Positions 8,558-15,099 of a stretch of DNA of 64,000 bases are shown here, piece by piece. Source of the stretch: Azorhizobium doebereinerae UFLA1-100 (GTDB lineage: Bacteria > Pseudomonadota > Alphaproteobacteria > Rhizobiales > Xanthobacteraceae); NCBI RefSeq assembly GCF_000473085.1, contig NZ_AXBA01000028.1:26616-90615 (forward strand), in the 5' to 3' direction. A program made the position numbers and the translations under genes. Positions within the stretch are counted from its first letter, which is position 1. Each line of letters opens with the position of its first letter. Below the pieces are notes generated by a model that worked only from the letters and a program-made list of their open reading frames with translations, did no database searches and had not been told where the DNA came from.

Positions 8558-9255
8558 GCCGCTGCTCCCGTCTCGCCCGCGCCGGCGAGCAGATCGGAGG
8601 CCATGACCTGCGCGCTGGACAGGACCGAGCCGAAGGCGGTGCGGATGCACAGGAGGCCGGCCTCGTGCAGCGCCGGGCCGTCCATGGTGTCCACGCAGTC
8701 CTCCACCACGATCACCGCATAGTCGCGCACGTTGGCGGCGGTGGTGGTGGCGAGCACGCAGGAATTGGTGTTCACGCCGGTGATGATCAGCGTGTTGATG
8801 CCGCGGCTCCTGAGCAAGAAATCAAGGTCGGAGGCGATGAAGCAGTCGTAGCGCTTCTTGGTGTCCACCAGGACATCGCCCGCGAGCCACAGCTCCGGCA
8901 TCACCTGGCAGCCGGGGCCGCCCTCCAGATTGTGCCGCAGCACGTTCTTGCGGGTGGCGGCGGGGTCCTCGGCGCGGCTGCGCCAGAACGGGTTGGCGGC
9001 GATCTCCCCCGCATCCCGGTAGGAGGTCATGAGATGCACGACCGGCACGCCCGCCGCCCGCGCCCAGGCGAACAGCCTGGCGTTCGCGGCGATCACCCGC
9101 GCGGCCACCTCGGGGCTGGTGGGCATGGTGGCCACCGCCATGTCCAGATGGCCGCGGTGCAGGTCGATGGCGACGATGGCGGCCTTCGGCGCATCCACGC
9201 CGAGGCGCAGGGAGGGTTGGTGAAGCGGGGGCTGGCGGAGGGTTGTCTGGCTCAT
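8554..9255 (-). CDS. Isochorismatase-family cysteine amidohydrolase
   Basis: This 233-residue enzyme belongs to the cysteine hydrolase group that includes N-carbamoylsarcosine amidase, biuret hydrolase, ureidoacrylate amidohydrolase RutB and maleamate amidase NicF. The catalytic triad is readable: Asp31 in IVAIDLHRGH, Lys133 or Lys134 in DTKKRYDCF, and Cys166 in VNTNSCVLATT. The conserved cis-peptide region (ITGVNTN) precedes the Cys. It very likely releases ammonia or carbamate from a linear amide or ureide made by the ring-opening enzymes nearby. It is followed by an overlapping aldolase gene. Confidence 0.88.
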   Translation of the reverse strand: MSQTTLRQPPLHQPSLRLGVDAPKAAIVAIDLHRGHLDMAVATMPTSPEVAARVIAANARLFAWARAAGVPVVHLMTSYRDAGEIAANPFWRSRAEDPAATRKNVLRHNLEGGPGCQVMPELWLAGDVLVDTKKRYDCFIASDLDFLLRSRGINTLIITGVNTNSCVLATTTAANVRDYAVIVVEDCVDTMDGPALHEAGLLCIRTAFGSVLSSAQVMASDLLAGAGETGAAA

Positions 9256-9266
9256 GGCGCGCGCCT

Positions 9267-10499
9267 TCAGATCAGGGGATTCCAGCCGGTCTTCAGCAGC
9301 CCCGCCTGGTCGATGCCGAAGATGTCCGCCAACCAGTCGGCAAGGATTTCCTGGCCCATGGTGGGGTTGTCGTGCTGGCAGTGCTCGGCGCCGGTCTCCT
9401 CCGGATCGACGATGCGGAAGGTGACGTTGACGCCGTGCTTTGCCGCATAGTCCCGGGTCTGCGTCGCCGCGCTCACGGTCAGCACGTCATAGCCGCCGTG
9501 CAGGATGAGGTAGGGGCAGCGCATGTGCTGCAAGTGGCCGTCGAGCGTGAAGGCCTTCGCCGTCTCCATGGCCGCGGCCATGGTGGGCGCGCCCATCACC
9601 CACTTGATGTGCATGGCGAGGCCGAAGTCCTCGCCCTTGCCGCCCCACATGTCGTGCACGTCCCAGATCGCCCCGTGCGAGATGACGGCGGCGAGGCGGT
9701 GCTCGTAGCAGCCGGCGCGCGCGGCGTAATAGCCGCCGAGCGAGGAGCCGCACACGGCGATGCGGGCGGGGTCCACGTCGTCGCGGGTGAGCAGCCAGTC
9801 AATGCACTTGCCGATGGCCACCTCGGTGTCGGGCCGCGCCACCACGCCGTGGCGGCGCAGCGTGCCGCCCTGGCCGGGGCCGTCGATCATCAGCACACTG
9901 ATGCCCCGTTGCAGGGCGCCGTGCGCCTGCATGAACCACATCTCGTCCTTGATGCTGTCGAGCCCGCCCATGCAGATCAGCACCGGCATCTTCTCGCCGG
10001 GGAACGGGGCGCGGACGAAATAGCCGCAGATCGGCTTGCCGTCCTCATAGGGAATGTCCACCGCGACGCCGGGCGGGTTGAGGTGGGAGAGGAAGGCCTG
10101 CGAGCAGGCTTCCATCAGCTCGAAGGTCGGCAGGCGGCGCGGGTCGTCCGGCTCCAGGTGGAACTCGGCCTGCCGGTAGTAGTCGGCGGCGCGCAGCATG
10201 CAGTTCATGGCGGTGCGGATATGGCCCGCCTGCTCTTCCGCCAGAGCGCGCGTCCGGTTGCGCTCGGCGATGCGCATCCACTCCGCATGCCAGCTCTCCA
10301 GGTCGCCGGGGATCATGCGGGCGGCGGCCTGGAACACCTCGGAGACCGCGCCGCCGCCCTCCTGCGTCTCGCCGAGGCCGCGGCGGAACTGGTAGGCGAG
10401 CCAGGGATGCTCGGGCCAGTGGTGCCAGCCATAGGGCTCGTAATGGGGCAGCCGGTTCTGCGTGATCTGCTCGATGGCGCTGTCGATCACAGTCCCCAT
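9267..10499 (-). CDS. Alpha/beta hydrolase (2,6-dihydroxypseudooxynicotine hydrolase-like)
   Basis: This 410-residue hydrolase has an N-terminal helical domain (about residues 1-150) followed by an alpha/beta-hydrolase core. The nucleophile Ser253 lies in CGSSLGG, the Asp is D338 in LILHGGYDVL and the His is probably H373 in TGAEHCQHDN. This two-domain layout matches the family of C-C bond hydrolases typified by 2,6-dihydroxypseudooxynicotine hydrolase and FrsA-type esterases. It is the first gene of the minus-strand operon and faces the GntR gene across a 263 bp regulatory gap. Its place suggests an early step or a signal-relevant reaction; the substrate is unknown. Confidence 0.82.
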   Translation of the reverse strand: MGTVIDSAIEQITQNRLPHYEPYGWHHWPEHPWLAYQFRRGLGETQEGGGAVSEVFQAAARMIPGDLESWHAEWMRIAERNRTRALAEEQAGHIRTAMNCMLRAADYYRQAEFHLEPDDPRRLPTFELMEACSQAFLSHLNPPGVAVDIPYEDGKPICGYFVRAPFPGEKMPVLICMGGLDSIKDEMWFMQAHGALQRGISVLMIDGPGQGGTLRRHGVVARPDTEVAIGKCIDWLLTRDDVDPARIAVCGSSLGGYYAARAGCYEHRLAAVISHGAIWDVHDMWGGKGEDFGLAMHIKWVMGAPTMAAAMETAKAFTLDGHLQHMRCPYLILHGGYDVLTVSAATQTRDYAAKHGVNVTFRIVDPEETGAEHCQHDNPTMGQEILADWLADIFGIDQAGLLKTGWNPLI

Positions 10500-10542
10500 G
10501 GCACCGCCCTTTCAAACGCATGCAATCCGAATGCCTCAAACT

Positions 10543-10552
10543 TTGAATACAA
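10543..10552. promoter_or_regulatory. Possible GntR half-conserved operator
   Basis: TTGAATACAA differs by one base from a TTGTATACAA palindrome, the style of site bound by many FCD-subgroup GntR regulators. It lies 44 bp upstream of the hydrolase start codon, where a bound repressor could block the operon promoter. The assignment is by pattern and position only. Confidence 0.4.
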
Positions 10553-10572
10553 TTTGTCTCCGGTCAAGAAAC

Positions 10573-10584
10573 AATGTATACATT
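10573..10584. promoter_or_regulatory. Perfect palindrome AATGTATACATT, likely GntR operator
   Basis: This 12-base perfect palindrome with a GTATAC core stands out in a locally AT-rich stretch of the divergent gap between the catabolic operon and its GntR/FCD regulator. FCD-type regulators often bind sites of the form TNGTATACNA. It is the best candidate for the primary operator, with related sites at 10543-10552 and 10696-10704. Confidence 0.6.
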
Positions 10585-10695
10585 TTTTGCTGCAATTCAC
10601 GCCGCACCTTGCCCGCATTTTAAGCGGCGGTCCGCGTGGCGGACAGGATTGTCAAAGCATTTGCGCGGTCCCGCACCGGCGCTCCTATGGCACGA

Positions 10696-10704
10696 ATTGT
10701 ATGC
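10696..10704. promoter_or_regulatory. Possible third GntR site near the regulator gene
   Basis: ATTGTATGC keeps the left half of the ATTGTATACAAT pattern and lies about 60 bp before the gntR start codon, where it could serve autoregulation. It is a weaker match than the palindrome at 10573. Confidence 0.3.
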
Positions 10705-10762
10705 TTGCCGCCGACCCGTCCCGGCGGGTAGGGTCGGGCAAAGTTCCATCTCGTGAAAGCGC

Positions 10763-11488
10763 ATGGCCGATATCATCCTCGACCCCATCGAGCCGCCCCG
10801 GTCCGGCACCGCGACCCGCTCGCTGTCCGTCACCGACCGCATCCGCGCCTCAGTCCTGTCCGGCGACCTGGAGCCCGGCGCCAAGCTGCACGAGGTGCGC
10901 CTGTCGGAGACGCTCGGCGTCTCCCGCACGCCGGTGCGCTCGGCGCTGCAGTCGCTGGCCAGCGAGGGGCTGCTGGAATACGCGCCCAACCGGGGCTATT
11001 CGGTGCGCCGCTTCCGCACCTCGGAGATCGTGGACGCCTACGAGATCCGCGCCATGCTGGAATCGCTGGCCGCCCGCTTCGCCGCCGAGCGCGGCCTCTC
11101 CGACGCGGAGCGCGCCGCCATCGAGCGGGCGCTGGAGGATGGCGACCAGATCCTGGCGCGGGACGAACTGGGCGAGGAGGAGCGCATCGCCTACGGCACG
11201 GTGAACTTCATCTTCCACGACACCATCCACACCGCCGCCCGCTGCCGGATGCTGGGCGACATGGTGCGGCTGTGCCAGAGCGTGCCGCAATCCTCCCACC
11301 GCAACGTGGTGTCGTTCGACCATCTGGACGTGCGGCGGCGGCACGACGACCACCACCGCATCTATGACGCCATCCTGCTGTGCGATGCCTATCGCGCGGA
11401 AATGCTCATGCGCGAGCATGTGGCGAGCGTGAAGACCAGCCTGGTGCGCGCCCTCTCCGGCCGCCCCTCGCCCCGCCGCGGCCGCTGA
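10763..11488 (+). CDS. GntR family transcriptional regulator, FCD subgroup
   Basis: This 241-residue regulator has an N-terminal winged helix-turn-helix (about residues 22-85, with LHEVRLSETLGVSRTPVRSA as the recognition region). An FCD ligand-binding domain follows. The FCD metal-site residues are visible as an Asp in EIVDAYEIRAMLE, histidines in FIFHDTIH and HDDHHRIYDA, and a later His in REHVAS. It is divergent from the 13-gene operon and is almost certainly its local regulator, probably a repressor released by a pathway acid or amide (inference). Confidence 0.9.
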   Translation: MADIILDPIEPPRSGTATRSLSVTDRIRASVLSGDLEPGAKLHEVRLSETLGVSRTPVRSALQSLASEGLLEYAPNRGYSVRRFRTSEIVDAYEIRAMLESLAARFAAERGLSDAERAAIERALEDGDQILARDELGEEERIAYGTVNFIFHDTIHTAARCRMLGDMVRLCQSVPQSSHRNVVSFDHLDVRRRHDDHHRIYDAILLCDAYRAEMLMREHVASVKTSLVRALSGRPSPRRGR

Positions 11489-11508
11489 GCGCCCCCGCCT
11501 GAACGAAA

Positions 11509-11537
11509 ACACCCGGCGCGCAGGGCGGGCCGGGTGT
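11509..11537 (-). terminator. Intrinsic terminator between gntR and the DUF2778 gene
   Basis: An 8-bp perfect stem, ACACCCGG paired with CCGGGTGT, is followed on the minus strand by TTTTC. It lies between two converging genes and probably ends the DUF2778 transcript. A second GC-only palindrome (11558-11575) sits nearer that gene's stop. The plus strand lacks a good T run, so for gntR it would be weak. Confidence 0.6.
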
Positions 11538-11579
11538 CTCGGAAACGGGATTGGAAGCCGGCGGCGCGCCGCCGGAGGC

Positions 11580-12689
11580 TCAGCGCCCGGAGGCCTGCGA
11601 CAGCCAGGCCAGGATCGGGTTGGACGGCTCGGGCTTGCTGGGCAGGCTCGTCACCACCACCAGCCGGTTGATCTCGCCGCGCTTGAAGGCGGTGAGGAAC
11701 TTCGGATAGTCGCGGAACGAGACGCAGCCGTTGGAATCGCCGCGCGGGCCGAGCATGTAGGTGTGCGCCAGCATGCCGTCGCGGCCGAACATGTTGCCGC
11801 CGCCCACCGGGTTGAGGCGGATCGCCTCCACGCCGTGGAACAGGCTCTCGCGCATCTTCATCTCATAGACGTTGGGCGGGGTCGGGCCGACCATCTTCTT
11901 ATGCACGAAGCGCGGGTCGTCGAACATGTCGCCATAGCCGGAGTGCGCCTCCAGCTTCTCGCCGTTCGGCATGTAGACCACGCGGGCCTTGATGTCATAG
12001 AGCGCGAACTTGTCGCTCGGGCCCGGCAGCATGGATTCGGCGGCTGGCGTGGGCGCCGCCGGCGGCGGGGTGCGCGCCGGCTCGGGCTCCTGCATGCGCT
12101 CGGCGGGCTCGACCGCCGCGAGCTGCTGGCGGCCGGCGAGCAGCGGATTGCGGGTCGGCAGCGGCGGCGCGACCAGTTGGGCGTTCAGCGCGCGCATCTC
12201 GGCGCGGTCGGCGGCCTCGCTCTGCGGCGCGCGGGCGGCGAACAAAGGATTGGCGGACGGCAGCGGCATCACCCGCACCGATTCGACCGCCGGCGCCGGC
12301 TCGGGCAGGGCGCTGGCGACCACGGTCTGGCGGCCGAGGAAGGCGGTGGGCTCGCCGGGCACGGAAGGGGCGAACATCCAGTCGCGCCCGTCGGCCACGG
12401 TGCCGGAGGAGGGAATCGCCTCGACCCGGCCGGCGCTGTGGGCGCGCGAGATGCGGATGGCATCGGGCGGATCGATAAGGGCGGTCTGCGACGCCTCGCG
12501 CCCGGCCGGCGCGGAGGCCGGAGCGGTGGAGCTGCGCCCGCCGCCGATGGCCACCATCAGCACGGCCGCGGCAATGGCGCCGAACCCGATGACGATACCG
12601 CCCTTGAGCAGAGGCTGGAACTTGGCCGTGGTCGCAAGAGGCGCCTCGAAGGGGGCCTCGTCGTCATCCATCCAGGCCATATAGGTCAT
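11580..12689 (-). CDS. DUF2778 (Tlde1-like) L,D-transpeptidase-fold protein, membrane-anchored
   Basis: This 369-residue protein has one transmembrane segment near residues 30-55 (GGIVIGFGAIAAAVLMVAIGG). A long Ala/Pro-rich linker follows, then a C-terminal DUF2778 domain. That domain shows the L,D-transpeptidase-like motif with His309 (LAHTYML) and Cys322 (GDSNGCVSF), the residues expected to attack or remodel peptidoglycan stem peptides. Related domains occur in the type VI effector Tlde1, but no secretion genes or immunity gene are present here, so a resident periplasmic wall-modifying role is more likely. The start could also be the ATG at 12680. Confidence 0.75.
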   Translation of the reverse strand: MTYMAWMDDDEAPFEAPLATTAKFQPLLKGGIVIGFGAIAAAVLMVAIGGGRSSTAPASAPAGREASQTALIDPPDAIRISRAHSAGRVEAIPSSGTVADGRDWMFAPSVPGEPTAFLGRQTVVASALPEPAPAVESVRVMPLPSANPLFAARAPQSEAADRAEMRALNAQLVAPPLPTRNPLLAGRQQLAAVEPAERMQEPEPARTPPPAAPTPAAESMLPGPSDKFALYDIKARVVYMPNGEKLEAHSGYGDMFDDPRFVHKKMVGPTPPNVYEMKMRESLFHGVEAIRLNPVGGGNMFGRDGMLAHTYMLGPRGDSNGCVSFRDYPKFLTAFKRGEINRLVVVTSLPSKPEPSNPILAWLSQASGR

Positions 12690-13142
12690 GATGCGCGCTA
12701 CTCGACTGATTGAAGGCCGGACTTCAGGCGGGCCGTCGCCTGCCTCATCGGCCAAGCGACACCCTGCGTCATCCGTACCTACGCCAGGATTGGGATATTT
12801 CCCTTGATCCAGCCCCCATTGAGCATGGATCGCGGTAAATAAATCGAAAACCCCCACGCCCCGTCGGAACTCACCCTTGCTCCCGCCGGTTTACATCTTG
12901 CCGGACCTTATGCCCCGGCAGGCTGTCCTGCGGCTTGCACGGGCATGCTACAGGACTGATGCGGCTTGGTTAACCCTCTTTTTTCATCCCGCTCATGACC
13001 ATGCCCACACGGCGGGAATATGGTGCCTGTGCCGTATGTTGGGGGTGAGGGCCTGGTCCGCATCGCCCTGCGGCCGGATGCCGCCGCCGTTGCGGCACCC
13101 GGCGCATGAGGCCTGCCCCCGCCCCGTCCCGCCGCGCTTTCC
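12690..13142. other. 453-bp intergenic region, no gene recognised
   Basis: The stretch lies upstream of the DUF2778 gene and downstream of ialB. It is less GC-rich around 12790-13010 than the flanks. Short open frames are present but lack a family signature and overlap ialB antisense. The promoter of the DUF2778 gene should be in the part near 12700-12850, but no convincing box was identified. Confidence 0.5.
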
Positions 13143-13796
13143 TCAGCCCTTGTCGCGGGCGGCGAGCGCCGCAGCGAGGCCCTTGAACGAGATGTCGAGC
13201 GCCACCGGCTGCTGGTTGCGGTCGAGGAATTCCAGCTTGCCCGGCCCGGCGGCGGTGCCCAGTTCCGCCACGTCCTCGGCGCTCAGTTCCACGTCGGCGA
13301 TGCAGGCGCGGATGCAGAACTTGTACTGCGCGGCCACGGTCCGCGCCTTCTCGCCATAGACGAAGCGGATGCCGGTGGGCAGCCACACGCCCACGGGCAA
13401 CTGCACCACGAGGCGCATGGGCGCCTCCTTGGTCAGGCGGCCGAACACCACCTGCGCCGACAGCCCCTGCTGCGGATTACCGATCTGGAGCGTCTGGGCC
13501 GCCTCGCACACCTTGGCGCCGCCGACCACGTCGGAACGCTCGCAGCGCACCACCCAGTCGTCATAGGTGGCGGTGGTACGGGTCGGGCCGCTGTCCTCCT
13601 GGCCGAGCGCGGGGCCGGGCGCGGCCGGCTTCGGCGCGGCCGGTGCGGCAGCGGGCTTCTTCGCCGCCGGGGCCGTCGCCGGCGCGGCGGTCTGGGCGAA
13701 CGCCGCCGGGGCGGAGGCGAGCCCCAGGGTCAGCGCGGCGGCGAGCAGGCCGAGCCGCCGCGACCGGCGCTCCGCAGCGAAACAGGAAAAAGACAT
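13143..13796 (-). CDS. Invasion-associated locus B (IalB) family protein
   Basis: This 217-residue exported protein has an Arg-rich start, a hydrophobic signal (LGLLAAALTLGLASAPAAFA) and a predicted cut before QTAAP, followed by an Ala/Pro/Lys-rich linker. The C-terminal domain has the IalB pattern TATYDDWVVRC and four cysteines (VRCERS, AKVCEA, YKFCIRAC), probably two disulfides. IalB proteins are common, often multi-copy, periplasmic proteins of Rhizobiales. The name comes from Bartonella, and an invasion role should not be assumed here. The ATG at 13796 places the signal at the N-terminus; the longer upstream reading does not. Confidence 0.85.
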   Translation of the reverse strand: MSFSCFAAERRSRRLGLLAAALTLGLASAPAAFAQTAAPATAPAAKKPAAAPAAPKPAAPGPALGQEDSGPTRTTATYDDWVVRCERSDVVGGAKVCEAAQTLQIGNPQQGLSAQVVFGRLTKEAPMRLVVQLPVGVWLPTGIRFVYGEKARTVAAQYKFCIRACIADVELSAEDVAELGTAAGPGKLEFLDRNQQPVALDISFKGLAAALAARDKG

Positions 13797-14074
13797 CGAG
13801 ACCCCCGCAATGCGTCGAACCGCATCCTGATAGCGCCGCGCTCCGGCACTGCCAATCACCCATAAGCGTCCTGCCGTCCGGGCACACCGTCCATGTGCGA
13901 TTCGGCCGGGCGAAAACCGGGCCGGACGGGGGACGGAGCATCATCTCGCAAATGCGGAACCGCATGCCTACATTGCCTGTCGTCGGTCGCGCCTTCGACC
14001 GCGCCTGTGATTCGGGACCCTGCGATGCCGTTCCTGCCCCGCCTTTCCGTTATCTCCATCTCCGGGGCCGCCTC

Positions 14075-14587
14075 GTGAACCTCCAGGCCGAGCCGCCGAA
14101 CCATGCCCTGACCGACGCCTACCGGGCCGGAATGCGGCGCCTCGCCGGGGCGGTGAGCGTTCTTACCGTGGGTGAGGGGACGAGCCGCACCGGCCTGACC
14201 GCCAGCTCGCTCACCTCGTTTTCCGTGGACCCGCCGACGCTGCTCATCTGCATCAACAAGGGCTCGTCGGTGCGCGGCGAGCTTCTGGCGCGCGGCGTGT
14301 TCGCGGTGAACGTGCTGGCGGCGGGCCAGCAGGAGCTGGCCGAGCGGTTCGCCGGCATGAAGGGCCTGCATGGCGAGGAGCGCTTCGCGGCGGGCGGCTG
14401 GACCCAGCTCGCCACCGGCGCGCCGGTCCTCGACGGGGCGCTGGCCAATTTCGACTGCCGGCTGGACGAGGTGATCGAGCGCCATTCGCACATGATCGTG
14501 CTCGGCCGCGTGGTGGCCACCCGCCTCGCCGAGGCGGCGGAGCCCCTGCTCTATTGGTCGCGCGGCTTCCGCCAGCTGGATCTCTGA
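14075..14587 (+). CDS. Flavin reductase domain protein (FMN-binding split-barrel)
   Basis: This 170-residue protein contains the flavin reductase-like split barrel: FRxxMxxxAGxVxVLT-type opening (YRAGMRRLAGAVSVLTVG), the FMN-binding TGLTASSLTSFSVDPPTLLICIN and the later HSHMIVLGRVV. Such enzymes supply reduced FMN or FAD to a partner monooxygenase. No monooxygenase gene is adjacent, so the partner is unknown. The GTG at 14075 is the best start by homology; the open frame continues further upstream in low-complexity sequence. It is divergent from ialB. Confidence 0.82.
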   Translation: MNLQAEPPNHALTDAYRAGMRRLAGAVSVLTVGEGTSRTGLTASSLTSFSVDPPTLLICINKGSSVRGELLARGVFAVNVLAAGQQELAERFAGMKGLHGEERFAAGGWTQLATGAPVLDGALANFDCRLDEVIERHSHMIVLGRVVATRLAEAAEPLLYWSRGFRQLDL

Positions 14588-14620
14588 CCGCGCCGGCACG
14601 CGCCTCGCCAAGACCCCAAT

Positions 14621-14644
14621 AAAAAAGGCGGGCCGAAGCCCGCC
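14621..14644 (-). terminator. Rho-independent terminator of trxA
   Basis: On the minus strand GGCGGGC, loop TTCG, GCCCGCC is followed by TTTTTT. This is a 7-bp GC stem with a stable UUCG tetraloop and a clean U tract, 27 bases after the trxA stop. The reverse direction has only TTGTTG, so it serves mainly trxA. Confidence 0.9.
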
Positions 14645-14671
14645 TTGTTGCCGTCCGCCGGAACCCCGCGC

Positions 14672-14992
14672 TCAGGCGGCGGTGTTGATCCAGCTCGCCA
14701 GCTTCGCCTTGGCGGCGGCGCCCACCTGGCGGGAGGCGATCTTGCCGTCCTTGAACAGCAGCAGGGTCGGGATCGACATGATGCCGTACTTGGACGCCGT
14801 CACCGGATTCTCGTCCACGTTCAGCTTCACGATCTTCACCTTGCCGCCCAGCTCGCCGGACAGTTCGTCGAGCACCGGGCCCACCATGCGGCAGGGGCCG
14901 CACCACTCGGCCCAGAAGTCGACGACGACGGGGGTTGCGGAGTTGAGGACATCGGCCTCGAAGCTCTGATCGGACACTTTATCGACGGCCAT
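14672..14992 (-). CDS. trxA: Thioredoxin
   Basis: This 106-residue cytoplasmic dithiol reductant has the active site WAEWCGPCRM (Cys31 and Cys34) and the conserved cis-Pro loop SIPTLLLFKDG. The ATG at 14992 gives the canonical length, with a CGAGG ribosome site upstream; the longer reading adds unrelated residues. It follows addA at about 100 bp, an arrangement common in alphaproteobacteria, and ends at a strong terminator. Confidence 0.96.
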   Translation of the reverse strand: MAVDKVSDQSFEADVLNSATPVVVDFWAEWCGPCRMVGPVLDELSGELGGKVKIVKLNVDENPVTASKYGIMSIPTLLLFKDGKIASRQVGAAAKAKLASWINTAA

Positions 14993-15099
14993 TGGGATAT
15001 ACCTCGTGGGGATTTCAGCAGCGATCCACTGGATCTTGGTGCCAAGGTAAGAACCCCCTCCCCTCCCCGTCAAGGCGCGTCACGCGGGCGTGACGCGGG

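Noticed and set aside
9243..11204. A 653-codon plus-strand open frame covering the hydrolase and the start of gntR
   Set aside because: It crosses the divergent regulatory gap and reads gntR in the wrong frame; no domain is visible.
11580..12689. A type VI secretion effector/immunity locus
   Set aside because: The domain resembles Tlde1, but there is no VgrG, PAAR, Hcp or immunity gene nearby and the protein has its own membrane anchor.
12877..13359. A 160-codon plus-strand open frame in and after the ialB gap
   Set aside because: Half of it is antisense to ialB and the rest lacks any motif or ribosome site worth noting.
13143..13796. A virulence or invasion determinant
   Set aside because: IalB-family proteins are widespread in free-living Rhizobiales; the family name alone does not support a pathogenic role.
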